Origin: an uncultured Alphaproteobacteria bacterium | GTDB lineage: Bacteria; Pseudomonadota; Alphaproteobacteria; Paracaedibacterales; CAIULA01 | Reading direction: 5' to 3' | DNA: 9,898 bases | Assembly: GCA_903905285.1 (NCBI GenBank) | Contig: CAIVFQ010000115.1 | Coordinates: forward strand, 1-9,898 | Part shown: piece after piece, positions 1 to 6,668 of the stretch | Position numbering within the stretch: the stretch's first letter is position 1 | Layout: every line of letters begins with the position of its first letter | Position numbers and translations under genes: made by a program | Notes under the pieces: model-generated | Database searches by the model: none | Seen by the model: only the letters and a program-made list of their open reading frames with translations | Told to the model about the DNA's origin: nothing

Positions 1-134
1 CTGTCCTGTCCCTCATCCAAGCTTCACATCATTCGTTACCTCCTGATGTGTCGGATTCGGTTCTATGCTGATGGCTAGTCTTTTCATAGGTTGGATTTGC
101 ACCAACTGATTCTTACGCACTTACCTTGGCGCAC
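1..134 (-). mobile_element. 5' end of a group II intron (partial, runs off the left edge)
   Basis: Read on the minus strand, the stretch starting at 134 opens with GTGCGCC, the usual 5' end of bacterial group II introns (GUGYG). It continues with a short hairpin (GTTGG, loop TGCAAAT, CCAAC) resembling the early domain I hairpin of these introns. Next come a 'GAACCGAATCC' segment and a 7-bp hairpin with a 12-nt loop (arms at 25-31 and 44-50). No stretch is coding. The rest of the ribozyme and any reverse transcriptase gene would lie to the left of the window, so neither domain V nor the ORF can be checked. The call rests on remembered domain I style plus the GTGCG boundary. The exact 5' splice point (134/135) is inferred. 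Confidence 0.6.
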
Positions 135-165
135 CCATTATAGTTCTCCTAAAAAAACGATGGTC

Positions 166-196
166 AAAACCCCAATGGATTCGAAGTCCATTGGGG
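166..196 (-). terminator. Intrinsic terminator of the 213-854 gene
   Basis: A perfect 10-bp stem (CCCCAATGGA at 170-179, TCCATTGGGG at 187-196) closes a 7-nt loop. On the minus strand it is followed by GTTTTG, and a further run of seven T lies a little downstream (157-151). It begins 17 nt after the stop codon of the minus-strand gene. The T-run directly after the stem is short (four), so efficiency is uncertain. The putative group II intron begins about 35 nt beyond the stem. Confidence 0.6.
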
Positions 197-212
197 GCAC
201 AAAGCTAAAAGT

Positions 213-854
213 TTAGGGGGCCTGCGGCTTCTCCAGCTCTCTCACCACTTCCTCAAAATGCTGCTTCCGCTCTGGATCTGTAATTCTTCGTGCCAGTCCC
301 CTTGCACAGTCTAAAACAGAGGGACGCACCAAACAATCGCTCTCTCCTCTCATCGTGTCTAAGACATCTCCAATGGCCTGTAAATCCTCCTCACGCGCGG
401 CGCGGCCGTGGGCTAGAGTTGATAAAGCCAGACTAGCTACTAAACGTACCTCTGGGTTTTCATTTGCTCCCAGCGCTGCCAAAGCGCCTATGCAGCGAAG
501 CCGTTCCCCTGACTCTACGGATTGTGCGAATCGTTCCCCTAGAATCCTATCAACACACCTGTACCCTAAAGGGTTTTCTCCTAACCCTTTAGGGTCTGCT
601 GTCATCTGTTGAACAACATCTGTAAGTCTTGGAAAACGGCGTCTTGTAGCTTCTGCGGCTTGTTCATAGGCACGACAGTCTTGCCTATGTTGAACATCTT
701 GAACATCATAGAGGAGGGGGCTCCGATCTCCCAGGGCCCTCTTGTGAAAAATTTCCCCATCGCCATCGTCCCCAGCGATAGCTGCGTGGCTAAAAACCCC
801 AAGCACACAAGAAAGTACAAGGTTGCGGATGGATTTGATATTACAAATAGTCAT
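213..854 (-). CDS. Secreted alpha-helical protein of unknown function
   Basis: This 213-residue protein is not one I recognise. Residues 1-27 form a typical Sec signal peptide: K7/R10, a hydrophobic core around residues 11-22, and an A-I-A cleavage site before G28. The protein should therefore be exported to the periplasm or beyond. The mature part is rich in Arg, Glu and Ala and looks helical. Residues about 118-195 show paired amphipathic helices reminiscent of HEAT/ARM-like repeats, but I would not assign that family. Five cysteines remain after cleavage (60, 100, 121, 174, 183), which could form disulfides. The start is supported by AAGGAG at 862-867 (minus sense), 7 nt upstream. A perfect 33-bp palindrome at 563-595 encodes residues near 87-97 in frame. 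A terminator follows the stop. It looks like a single-gene transcript. Confidence 0.8.
   Translation of the reverse strand: MTICNIKSIRNLVLSCVLGVFSHAAIAGDDGDGEIFHKRALGDRSPLLYDVQDVQHRQDCRAYEQAAEATRRRFPRLTDVVQQMTADPKGLGENPLGYRCVDRILGERFAQSVESGERLRCIGALAALGANENPEVRLVASLALSTLAHGRAAREEDLQAIGDVLDTMRGESDCLVRPSVLDCARGLARRITDPERKQHFEEVVRELEKPQAP
563..595. repeat. Perfect 13-bp inverted repeat inside a coding region
   Basis: The arms ACCCTAAAGGGTT (563-575) and AACCCTTTAGGGT (583-595) are exact reverse complements around a 7-nt loop (576-582). The whole unit is 33 bp, equal to 11 codons, and does not disturb the reading frame of the secreted protein on the minus strand. Each arm is itself almost a palindrome (ACCCT-WW-AGGGT). 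It could fold as a strong mRNA hairpin. It could also be a small palindromic element of the kind inserted in frame in Rickettsia and Wolbachia genes, but no family match is claimed. Confidence 0.75.
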
Positions 855-921
855 AACTAAACTCCTTCAAAAAATAGGACATATAAAAAACCTGTTTTTA
901 AGAACCAATTTCAGGATGAAT

Positions 922-951
922 TATATATAATGCTTAGAATTTAAATAGCAA
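922..951 (-). promoter_or_regulatory. Candidate sigma70-type promoter for the 213-854 gene
   Basis: On the minus strand, TTGCTA (951-946) is followed after 18 nt by TATATA (927-922); an overlapping TATAAT sits at 925-920. The site lies about 70 nt before the start codon. It is bracketed by an exact 8-bp inverted repeat, AACCTGTT at 889-896 and AACAGGTT at 950-957, the second arm overlapping the -35. A regulator site is possible but unproven. The remainder of the 855-1080 gap shows no gene, only a 25-codon chance ORF. Confidence 0.35.
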
Positions 952-1080
952 CAGGTTATTTTTACGCCTTTAAACTCTAACTAAAAGTCAAAGTCGATAT
1001 GGAAACCATTAAGGGATGACACATACAGCGATGACGGAGGCTCCAGGGAAATCACCCGAAATGGGTATAGCACAAAAATG

Positions 1081-1485
1081 TCAAGGGATCTGAATAAATT
1101 GAGCATGCAGCTGATTAAAAGTCTCTCTTAAAGTAGGGACGTAACCCTGAATATGACTAAAAATAAGGTCAGCCAATTGCTCATCATAGGTATGGGATGT
1201 CAGATTCCTGTCGGTCAACATTTGCAACCATTGGTCTTCGTCATTAATCAGATGGCCTTTAAAAGCTTCTCTTAAAACATCCTTCGGGTATTCAACTGCC
1301 ACCCCTTTACTTTCAAGAATGGTCTTTAGGGTTTTCCAAAATAGTTCAATGGTAAATTCAAACCGCTGAATGGTGGCATCGATATTACTTCTATCTTTTT
1401 GAAAAGGCTTAAAAGCAATCGCTTCAAGAGACTGCAAAGCCTTTTCCAATTTAGAAAATCCCAGCTCAATTTTATAATTTTTCAT
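1081..1485 (-). CDS. HEPN / nucleotidyltransferase substrate-binding protein, HI0074 family (probable toxin partner)
   Basis: This 134-residue all-helical protein belongs to the HI0074-like 'NTase substrate-binding' branch of the HEPN superfamily. Diagnostic stretches are RFEFTIELFWKTLK (41-54), PKDVLREAF (67-75) and the active-site segment from R93 to E102. R93 and H98 make the RX4H RNase signature. Y100 completes RX4HXY, the tyrosine that MntA-type enzymes AMPylate in HepT toxins. In characterised pairs HEPN is an RNase and the MNT partner blocks it by AMP transfer. For the HI0074 branch this function is extrapolated. The start overlaps the upstream MNT gene by 14 nt, pointing to translational coupling. 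A possible AAGG Shine-Dalgarno lies 11 nt upstream. The length is normal, with no sign of decay. No convincing terminator is visible after the stop. Confidence 0.9.
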   Translation of the reverse strand: MKNYKIELGFSKLEKALQSLEAIAFKPFQKDRSNIDATIQRFEFTIELFWKTLKTILESKGVAVEYPKDVLREAFKGHLINDEDQWLQMLTDRNLTSHTYDEQLADLIFSHIQGYVPTLRETFNQLHAQFIQIP

Positions 1486-1768
1486 ATAACTTAATACCTT
1501 GCGTTAGAATCGATTGTTTTAAAGCAGACGTGTCATCTAATTTATCCAACCGAACACAATCAATTTTTAAAAGCGTGTCAGCATCATCAATAATTTCCTG
1601 CACAACCTCCCAATCTTGAAAAGTTGCTGTGGGGCACAAAACTGCCAGGTCGATATCGGCCCGATCCTGATTATCGCCCCTTGCCCGCGAACCAAACAAC
1701 CATATTTCTTTTATAAAAGACAAAGCAACAAGCTGTTTGTAAAATCTATAGTTTTGAATGGTCTTCAT
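1472..1768 (-). CDS. Minimal nucleotidyltransferase (MNT), HI0073/MntA-like antitoxin
   Basis: This 98-residue protein has a complete minimal polymerase-beta-type nucleotidyltransferase fold signature. It shows G26-S27, exactly ten residues, then D38-x-D40 (the GSX10DXD motif), followed by a third acidic residue at D70 in a KIDCV strand. These bind two metal ions and the NTP. Paired with the HEPN gene that overlaps its 3' end, it is expected to transfer AMP to the HEPN active-site tyrosine and so act as antitoxin. This is inferred from the MntA/HepT work. It begins only 13 nt after the uvrA stop codon with a weak ribosome site (GCAGGAAT directly before ATG), so it probably depends on the uvrA transcript. 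Length and motifs indicate an intact gene. Confidence 0.9.
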   Translation of the reverse strand: MKTIQNYRFYKQLVALSFIKEIWLFGSRARGDNQDRADIDLAVLCPTATFQDWEVVQEIIDDADTLLKIDCVRLDKLDDTSALKQSILTQGIKLYEKL

Positions 1769-1781
1769 ATTCCTGCCCCCG

Positions 1782-4661
1782 TCAAGCGCACCACTGTCTT
1801 TCTAAATACGGCTTTAAGTAAAAACCGGTATAGCTACCCTCAACCTCGGCTACTTGTTCCGGGGTGCCAATGGCAACCACTTTGCCACCTTTTGCTCCCC
1901 CTTCTGGGCCCATGTCAATGATCCAATCGGCGGTTTTAATGACCTCTAGGTTGTGTTCAATAACCACCACGGTATTTCCTTGGTCAACCAATGTGTGCAG
2001 CACCTCTAACAACTTTCGAACATCCTCAAAATACAAACCTGTTGTTGGTTCGTCTAATATGTAAAGGGTACGGCCCGTTGCACGGCGTGATAATTCTTTG
2101 GCTAACTTTACCCGTTGGGCTTCTCCACCCGACAATGTTGTCGCCTGTTGCCCCACGTGAATATATCCTAATCCCACCTCTTGCAGGCTTTTCAGTTTAT
2201 CGCGCACCTGGCTGTTAGCCTCAAAAAACCCAACAGCTTCATCCACGGTCATATCCAAAACATCCGCAATCGTTTTGGACCGATAAGTAATATCCAAGGT
2301 TTCGCGGTTATACCGCTTGCCATGACACTGATCACATTGCACATAAACATCAGGCAAAAAGTGCATTTCTATTTTGATCATGCCATCACCCTGGCACGCT
2401 TCGCATCGCCCACCTTTAACGTTGAAGGAAAAACGACCCGGCAAATACCCACGGGCTTTTGATTCAGGCAATCCAGCAAACCATTCGCGAATCGGCGTAA
2501 AACAGCCAATATACGTGGCGGGATTTGATCGCGGCGTCCGCCCAATCGGCGATTGATCAATATCAATGACTTTATCAATAAATTCGACGCCTAAAAGCTT
2601 TTTATGCGCACCCGGTTGTTCGCGCCCCCCACCAAAGGAACGAGCCAGGGCTTTGTAAAGCGTCTCAATAATCAATGACGATTTACCCCCACCTGACACA
2701 CCCGTCACGCAGGTGAAAGTCCCCAGGGGAATCTTGACCGAGACATCTTTCAAATTGTTCGCCTTGGCGCCGGTAATTTCCAGAATTTTGTCTTTTTGAC
2801 CCGTACGGCGTTTGTTGGGAATCGCGATAAACTTTTCCCCCCTTAAATATTGGCCTGTTAAGCTTTTTGGGTTTTGAATCACCTCAGCCGCTGTCCCTTG
2901 GGCAATAATCTCGCCCCCATGGACACCAGCCGCCGGCCCCATATCGATCACATAATCGGCCATACGAATGGCGTCTTCGTCATGCTCAACCACCACCACT
3001 GTATTACCCAGGTCGCGCAAATGTTTCAGGGTTTCCAACAGTCGATCGTTATCGCGTTGGTGCAACCCAATCGATGGTTCATCCAAAACATACAACACAC
3101 CCGTCAGACCAGACCCCACTTGTGAGGCCAGGCGAATCCGTTGACTTTCACCCCCTGATAAGGTCCCCGCTGAACGAGACAGGCTTAAGTAATCAAGCCC
3201 CACATTCACCAAAAACTGTAAACGGCTGCGAATTTCTTTTAAAATCCGGGCAGCAATTTCCTGCTGTTTGGGGGATAAGATCACTTCATTGAACCAGTTT
3301 AAACTTTCAGAAATAGACAGGCTGCAGACGTGGGCAATGTCTTGCTGATTAATTTTAACGCATAAAGCCTCTGGCTTCAGGCGTTTCCCTTGGCAAACAG
3401 AACAGGCGTGTTCATTTTGAAACCGACTTAAAATGTCACGAACCCAATCGCTTTCTGTTTCCTTCCAACGGCGTTTAAGATTGGGAATCACCCCTTCGAA
3501 AGGTTTTTTAGTGGTATATTGACGCGTCCCATCATGGAATGACAAAGGTATAATTTCATCGCCCGACCCATACAAAATAATCTGTTGAAACGAAGCTGGC
3601 AAATCAGCAAAAGGCTGCGTTGATGAGGCATCATAATAACGAACTAACGAATCAATCATGCTTTGATAATAATCACGGGTTACGGCCTGACGCTTATTAC
3701 CACCCCATTCTTGGCTCCAGGGCGCAATGGCCCCATCACGAAGGCTTTTTTGAGGATCAGGAACAACAAGACCGGGGTCAAAAACAGTCTCGATACCCAA
3801 ACCATCACAAGACGGACAAGCCCCTTGCGGGCTGTTAAACGAAAACAACCGGGGTTCAATTTCCTCTAAGGTGAAACCCGACACGGGGCAGGCAAATTTC
3901 GCCGAAAAAGTGGTGATTTCGCCCGTATCAACGTTTTCTATCCACACCAAATCATCACTAAGCTTTAACGCCGTTTCTAGAGAATCAGCCAAACGAGTAC
4001 GCCAATCATCGTGTTGATCTGATCCTGGCACAACCAAACGATCAACCACAATCGCAATATCATGGTTGACCTTTTTGTTTAAAGGGGGCACCTCATCAAG
4101 GTCATAAATTTGTCCGTCAATTTTAACCCGTTGAAATCCTTTTTTCTTAAACTCAACAAGTTCTTTTTTATATTCACCCTTACGCCCCCTAACCACCGGT
4201 GATAAAAGCAGCAGTTTCGTTTTCACAGGAAAAGTTAAAAGGCGGTCAATCATTTGGCTAACGGTTTGTGCCTCAATAGGCAAACCTGTGGCTGGCGAAT
4301 GGGGCACACCAATACGGGCATACAACAGACGCAAATAATCATACAGTTCCGTCACCGTACCCACGGTTGAGCGGGGATTTTTCGACGTCGTTTTCTGCTC
4401 AATCGAAATAGCCGGACTTAACCCTTCGATGGAATCAACATCAGGCTTTTGCATCAATTGCAAAAACTGACGCGCATAAGCAGACAGGCTTTCAACGTAA
4501 CGACGCTGCCCTTCGGCGTACAAGGTATCAAAAGCCAGCGACGACTTTCCTGAGCCGCTTAGACCGGTAATCACCACCAGCTGATCGCGAGGAATATCAA
4601 CACTCACATTTTTTAAATTGTGCTCTCGGGCACCACGAATACTGATGTATTGCAGACTCAT
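1782..4661 (-). CDS. uvrA: UvrA, excinuclease ABC subunit A
   Basis: UvrA is the damage-sensing ATPase of nucleotide excision repair. It works as a dimer with UvrB in the cytoplasm. At 959 residues it is full length (E. coli 940). Visible in order are Walker [10 protein letters not shown] (33-41), the zinc-binding cysteine pairs of the first half, ABC signature LSGGESQR (about 500) with its [13 protein letters not shown]alker B, a second Walker [10 protein letters not shown] (654-662), and the C-terminal zinc module with CEAC and CDQC (about 752-780). LSGGEAQR (about 839) and [14 protein letters not shown] finish the second ATPase. The second P-loop has Gly where Ser is usual (GVSGSGKS), still within GXXGXGKS. 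The start fits the family ([18 protein letters not shown]). No good Shine-Dalgarno precedes it. No alphaproteobacterial GTTC-N7-GTTC SOS box is seen upstream. It probably heads an operon with MNT and HEPN. Confidence 0.98.
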   Translation of the reverse strand: MSLQYISIRGAREHNLKNVSVDIPRDQLVVITGLSGSGKSSLAFDTLYAEGQRRYVESLSAYARQFLQLMQKPDVDSIEGLSPAISIEQKTTSKNPRSTVGTVTELYDYLRLLYARIGVPHSPATGLPIEAQTVSQMIDRLLTFPVKTKLLLLSPVVRGRKGEYKKELVEFKKKGFQRVKIDGQIYDLDEVPPLNKKVNHDIAIVVDRLVVPGSDQHDDWRTRLADSLETALKLSDDLVWIENVDTGEITTFSAKFACPVSGFTLEEIEPRLFSFNSPQGACPSCDGLGIETVFDPGLVVPDPQKSLRDGAIAPWSQEWGGNKRQAVTRDYYQSMIDSLVRYYDASSTQPFADLPASFQQIILYGSGDEIIPLSFHDGTRQYTTKKPFEGVIPNLKRRWKETESDWVRDILSRFQNEHACSVCQGKRLKPEALCVKINQQDIAHVCSLSISESLNWFNEVILSPKQQEIAARILKEIRSRLQFLVNVGLDYLSLSRSAGTLSGGESQRIRLASQVGSGLTGVLYVLDEPSIGLHQRDNDRLLETLKHLRDLGNTVVVVEHDEDAIRMADYVIDMGPAAGVHGGEIIAQGTAAEVIQNPKSLTGQYLRGEKFIAIPNKRRTGQKDKILEITGAKANNLKDVSVKIPLGTFTCVTGVSGGGKSSLIIETLYKALARSFGGGREQPGAHKKLLGVEFIDKVIDIDQSPIGRTPRSNPATYIGCFTPIREWFAGLPESKARGYLPGRFSFNVKGGRCEACQGDGMIKIEMHFLPDVYVQCDQCHGKRYNRETLDITYRSKTIADVLDMTVDEAVGFFEANSQVRDKLKSLQEVGLGYIHVGQQATTLSGGEAQRVKLAKELSRRATGRTLYILDEPTTGLYFEDVRKLLEVLHTLVDQGNTVVVIEHNLEVIKTADWIIDMGPEGGAKGGKVVAIGTPEQVAEVEGSYTGFYLKPYLERQWCA

Positions 4662-4704
4662 ATATAAAGGGCTATTTCAAGGAATTTTTGTGTGTTGTTG
4701 TTAT

Positions 4705-4723
4705 AGCAGGATTTGAGCCTGCT
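4705..4723. promoter_or_regulatory. Dyad in the divergent uvrA / 4796 promoter region
   Basis: AGCAGG (4705-4710) and CCTGCT (4718-4723) form an exact 6-bp dyad with a 7-nt centre. On the minus strand it lies immediately upstream of a TGCTATAAC extended -10 candidate for uvrA (TATAAC at 4704-4699), so a bound protein there would affect uvrA initiation. As RNA it would make a hairpin. Its right end abuts the duplicated 148-bp block that starts at 4722. It does not match E. coli or alphaproteobacterial LexA boxes. Confidence 0.35.
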
Positions 4724-4869
4724 TAATAGTTTCTTAAGATATTTCCTTTATTCTTTTGATCTACACTACAGATCAATCAAATGGAGATATAAACAGTGAA
4801 AATACTTCGATCAATGGTGACGGCAACTTTATTAACAGTTGGGTTTGCTTCATCTTTATTATCAATGGA
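4722..4869 (+). repeat. Promoter-plus-signal-peptide cassette, copy 1
   Basis: This 148-bp block aligns without gaps to 6521-6668. By hand count 98 of 148 positions match. The match is strongest in the first 30 nt (27 identities), around the start codon, and in codons for the LLTVG and LLSM parts of the signal peptide. The start codons fall at the same offset (GTG 4796, ATG 6595). It therefore carries upstream region, ribosome site and leader, while the downstream coding sequences are unrelated. Confidence 0.7.
4756..4776 (+). promoter_or_regulatory. 7-bp dyad upstream of the small secreted protein gene
   Basis: TTGATCT (4756-4762) and AGATCAA (4770-4776) are exact reverse complements with a 7-nt centre, the classic geometry of an operator for a dimeric regulator. 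It ends 19 nt before the GTG start and would cover the likely -10 / transcription start area (TACACT at 4762-4767). The equivalent place in copy 2 keeps only an AT-rich imperfect dyad (TTTTAAT and ATTAAAA arms). It could be an operator or a 5' UTR hairpin. Confidence 0.35.
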
Positions 4870-5095
4870 AACAGATGACGACATGAACACAGGCGTTAAT
4901 AGGTTTTCAGTGCCAGACTTTCCCTTTAAGGAAGACCGCGCAAAAAAAATTACAAGAGATAAACAAAAACGCCAAATTGACCTTCAAAAAGATCATTCTA
5001 GAAGCAAAGGTAGATACAAAGATTATGACCTTTCAGAGCTTTTTGAATATTCTATTGACACACAACGTTTTCTAAAAACCCAAAATAGACCGTAA
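4796..5095 (+). CDS. Small secreted basic protein of unknown function
   Basis: This 99-residue product is not a family I recognise. Residues 1-24 are a signal peptide (K2, R5, hydrophobic 8-22, ending LLSM) nearly identical in plan to that of the 6595 gene. The mature part begins ETDDD, then turns strongly basic and charged (about 45-73, many K, R and D), and ends with a short segment that looks partly helical. It is soluble, with no cysteine. The GTG start is chosen because it aligns exactly with the ATG of the paralogous leader at 6595 and has GGAG at 4783-4786, 9 nt upstream. An in-frame ATG is absent and the nearby ATG at 4781 stops after three codons. It is divergent from uvrA and closed by a strong terminator, so it is probably monocistronic. 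Export to the periplasm or outside is inferred. Confidence 0.75.
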   Translation: MKILRSMVTATLLTVGFASSLLSMETDDDMNTGVNRFSVPDFPFKEDRAKKITRDKQKRQIDLQKDHSRSKGRYKDYDLSELFEYSIDTQRFLKTQNRP

Positions 5096-5102
5096 TTTAT
5101 AT

Positions 5103-5154
5103 ACCCTCATAGACAAAGATCATTTACAATGGGTCTATGTCTATGAGGGTTTTT
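5103..5154 (+). terminator. Strong intrinsic terminator after the small secreted protein gene
   Basis: An uninterrupted 13-bp stem (ACCCTCATAGACA at 5103-5115, TGTCTATGAGGGT at 5138-5150) encloses a 22-nt loop and runs into five T (5150-5154). It starts 7 nt after the stop codon. The 5155-5300 stretch that follows has no gene I can support. It contains only a seven-codon ORF (5184-5207) and the leader of the transporter gene. Confidence 0.85.
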
Positions 5155-5300
5155 CCTATAGGCGTTTAACCAAGGTGAAGCTCATGAAAACAATTGTCAT
5201 CGTTTAAATTGCAGGGTTTAAGTGCACCCCTTGTGCCGGTTGGCGCGAAGGGATGCTTTTTTATTGCTTAAATTTTGTTTTAAATGACGAGGATATTTTT

Positions 5301-6509
5301 ATGAAGACCTATACTTTGCCAGCGATCTGGCTGCTTGTTTTTATTGTAGGCTTACCACAGCTTACAGAAACCATTTACACCCCTTCCCTGCCCACTATTG
5401 CCCATGCTTTGCGCGTCGCAGACTTTTGGGTTGAATACACCTTAACCATTTACCTGTTTGCCTTTGCTTTAGGCACGCTGTTTTGGGGAAAGATTTCCGA
5501 CACCCATGGCCGAAAACCCTGCTTACTGATTGGCTTGGCAATCTATGGTGTAGGCTGCGTGGGGTGTTATTTCTCCGACTCCATCACCACTTTGATGATC
5601 AGCCGATTTGTTCAGGCATTTGGTGGCAGCGTGGGCAGCGTCTTAGGACAGGCGATTTGTCGTGATGCCTTCCAGGGGGCCGCCTTAGGAAAGGCCTATT
5701 CAACCATAGGCAGCGCCCTTGCTTTGTTCCCAGCTCTTGGCCCTGTTATTGGGGGTGTTATTGATCAAACGTTTGGTTGGTCGGCTATCTTTTTAGCCTT
5801 AATAGGGGCAGGTATTTTTGTGTGGGTTTGCTGTTTTGTTTACCTGCCTGAAACTCATTTTCCTAGAGGTAAACCCACCCACTCCTTTTTCCAAACTGGG
5901 ACCAAGCTTTTAACAGACCCCAAGGTTTTAGGTTTTGGGCTAATCGTGGCTGGGTGTAATGGCATCACCTTTAGCTATTATGCCGAAGGGCCCTTTTTTC
6001 TTATTGAACTTTTGGGTCTAACGCCGACCATCTATGGAACAACCTATTTGGCCATTTCTGGCGCCATGGTCATTGGCGGGCTGATTTCGCGTCACTTGCA
6101 CCAGCACCGGCCTAATGATGTGATCTTACACTATGGCCTTAGGGCAGTCCTTATCGGTTGCACTTTCTTCGCGGGCTTTATTGTTTGGTCTCAGACTTTT
6201 CCTGTTACAAACAACGTTGTTATCACCACAACAATAGGGTGCATGATGATTGTTTCTGCGGGAACCTGCATGGCCTTATCAAATGCTTTGGCGATGGCTT
6301 TGCAAGATTATCGCCATGCCATTGGCACAGCGTCTTCCGTGTTTGGGTTTTTCTATTACCTGGTGATATCTTTATTCACCCTGGGTATAGGCTGGCTTCA
6401 CAACAGCACACTTTTGCCGATGCCCTTATACTTCTTAGGCATTAGCGTCTTTATGATGATAATTTTTAAGATGTTGGTACAAAGAAAATTCCGCAAAGGA
6501 ATAAGTTAA
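5301..6509 (+). CDS. MFS drug efflux transporter, Bcr/CflA type
   Basis: This is a 402-residue inner-membrane proton/drug antiporter of the major facilitator superfamily with about twelve hydrophobic segments. The first helix has TIYTPSLPTI (24-33), matching the 'DMYLPALP' motif of Bcr/CflA proteins but with E in place of D (E23). Motif A is G63-KISDTHGRKP (to 73). RFVQAFGGSVGSV (102-114) carries the motif B arginine. ALGPVIGG (145-152) is the antiporter motif C. The substrate cannot be read from sequence; bicyclomycin, sulfonamide or chloramphenicol-type export is family knowledge. The start at 5301 is preferred over an in-frame ATG at 5253 because GAGGA (5289-5293) lies 7 nt upstream and the protein then begins as the family does. 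The C-terminus is short and basic. It sits between the two secreted-protein genes and probably has its own transcript. Confidence 0.93.
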   Translation: MKTYTLPAIWLLVFIVGLPQLTETIYTPSLPTIAHALRVADFWVEYTLTIYLFAFALGTLFWGKISDTHGRKPCLLIGLAIYGVGCVGCYFSDSITTLMISRFVQAFGGSVGSVLGQAICRDAFQGAALGKAYSTIGSALALFPALGPVIGGVIDQTFGWSAIFLALIGAGIFVWVCCFVYLPETHFPRGKPTHSFFQTGTKLLTDPKVLGFGLIVAGCNGITFSYYAEGPFFLIELLGLTPTIYGTTYLAISGAMVIGGLISRHLHQHRPNDVILHYGLRAVLIGCTFFAGFIVWSQTFPVTNNVVITTTIGCMMIVSAGTCMALSNALAMALQDYRHAIGTASSVFGFFYYLVISLFTLGIGWLHNSTLLPMPLYFLGISVFMMIIFKMLVQRKFRKGIS

Positions 6510-6530
6510 GAGAAACATCTCTTAACAGTT
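6505..6530 (+). terminator. Hairpin overlapping the transporter stop codon
   Basis: GTTAAGAGA (6505-6513) and TCTCTTAAC (6518-6526) form a perfect 9-bp stem with the tetraloop AACA. The TAA stop (6507-6509) lies inside the stem. Only a broken T-tract (AGTTTCTT) follows, so it may be a weak terminator or an mRNA-stabilising hairpin. Its right arm overlaps the start of duplicated cassette copy 2, as a different dyad does at copy 1. Confidence 0.45.
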
Positions 6531-6668
6531 TCTTAAAGTATTTCCTTTATTATTTTAATTAATAGAGTTATTTGATTAAAATGGTATATTGACAATGAAA
6601 ATACTTCAAACAGTCACCCTAATCAGCTTATTAACGGTTGGGGTGACCTCGCCCTTGCTATCAATGGA
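6521..6668 (+). repeat. Promoter-plus-signal-peptide cassette, copy 2
   Basis: This is the second copy of the block at 4722-4869, in direct orientation about 1.8 kb away. The first 30 nt, the region around the ATG (6595) and the leader codons are best conserved. The middle of the 5' region (about 6560-6590) and codons 5-10 have diverged. The equal length and aligned starts argue for duplication or gene conversion rather than convergence. Confidence 0.7.

Noticed and set aside
355..860. Plus-strand and minus-strand ORFs overlapping the 213-854 gene (355-612 +, 602-820 -, 609-860 +)
   Set aside because: They lie opposite or inside a gene with a signal peptide, ribosome site and terminator. They have no ribosome sites and look like shadows.
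1016..1093. 25-codon plus-strand ORF in the 855-1080 gap
   Set aside because: No good ribosome site. It runs into the end of the HEPN gene on the other strand and the sequence is uninformative.
1864..3869. Several plus-strand ORFs of 60-93 codons within uvrA
   Set aside because: They are antisense to a highly conserved full-length gene. Composition is typical of reverse-strand shadows (rich in His, Pro, Asn).
5184..5207. Seven-codon ORF (MKTIVIV) with a fair ribosome site upstream of the transporter gene
   Set aside because: Too short to support as a gene. It lacks the clustered codons or hairpins of an attenuator, so a leader peptide cannot be argued.
5253..5300. Longer start for the transporter at 5253
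   Set aside because: The extra 16 residues are not family-like, and the better Shine-Dalgarno precedes 5301.
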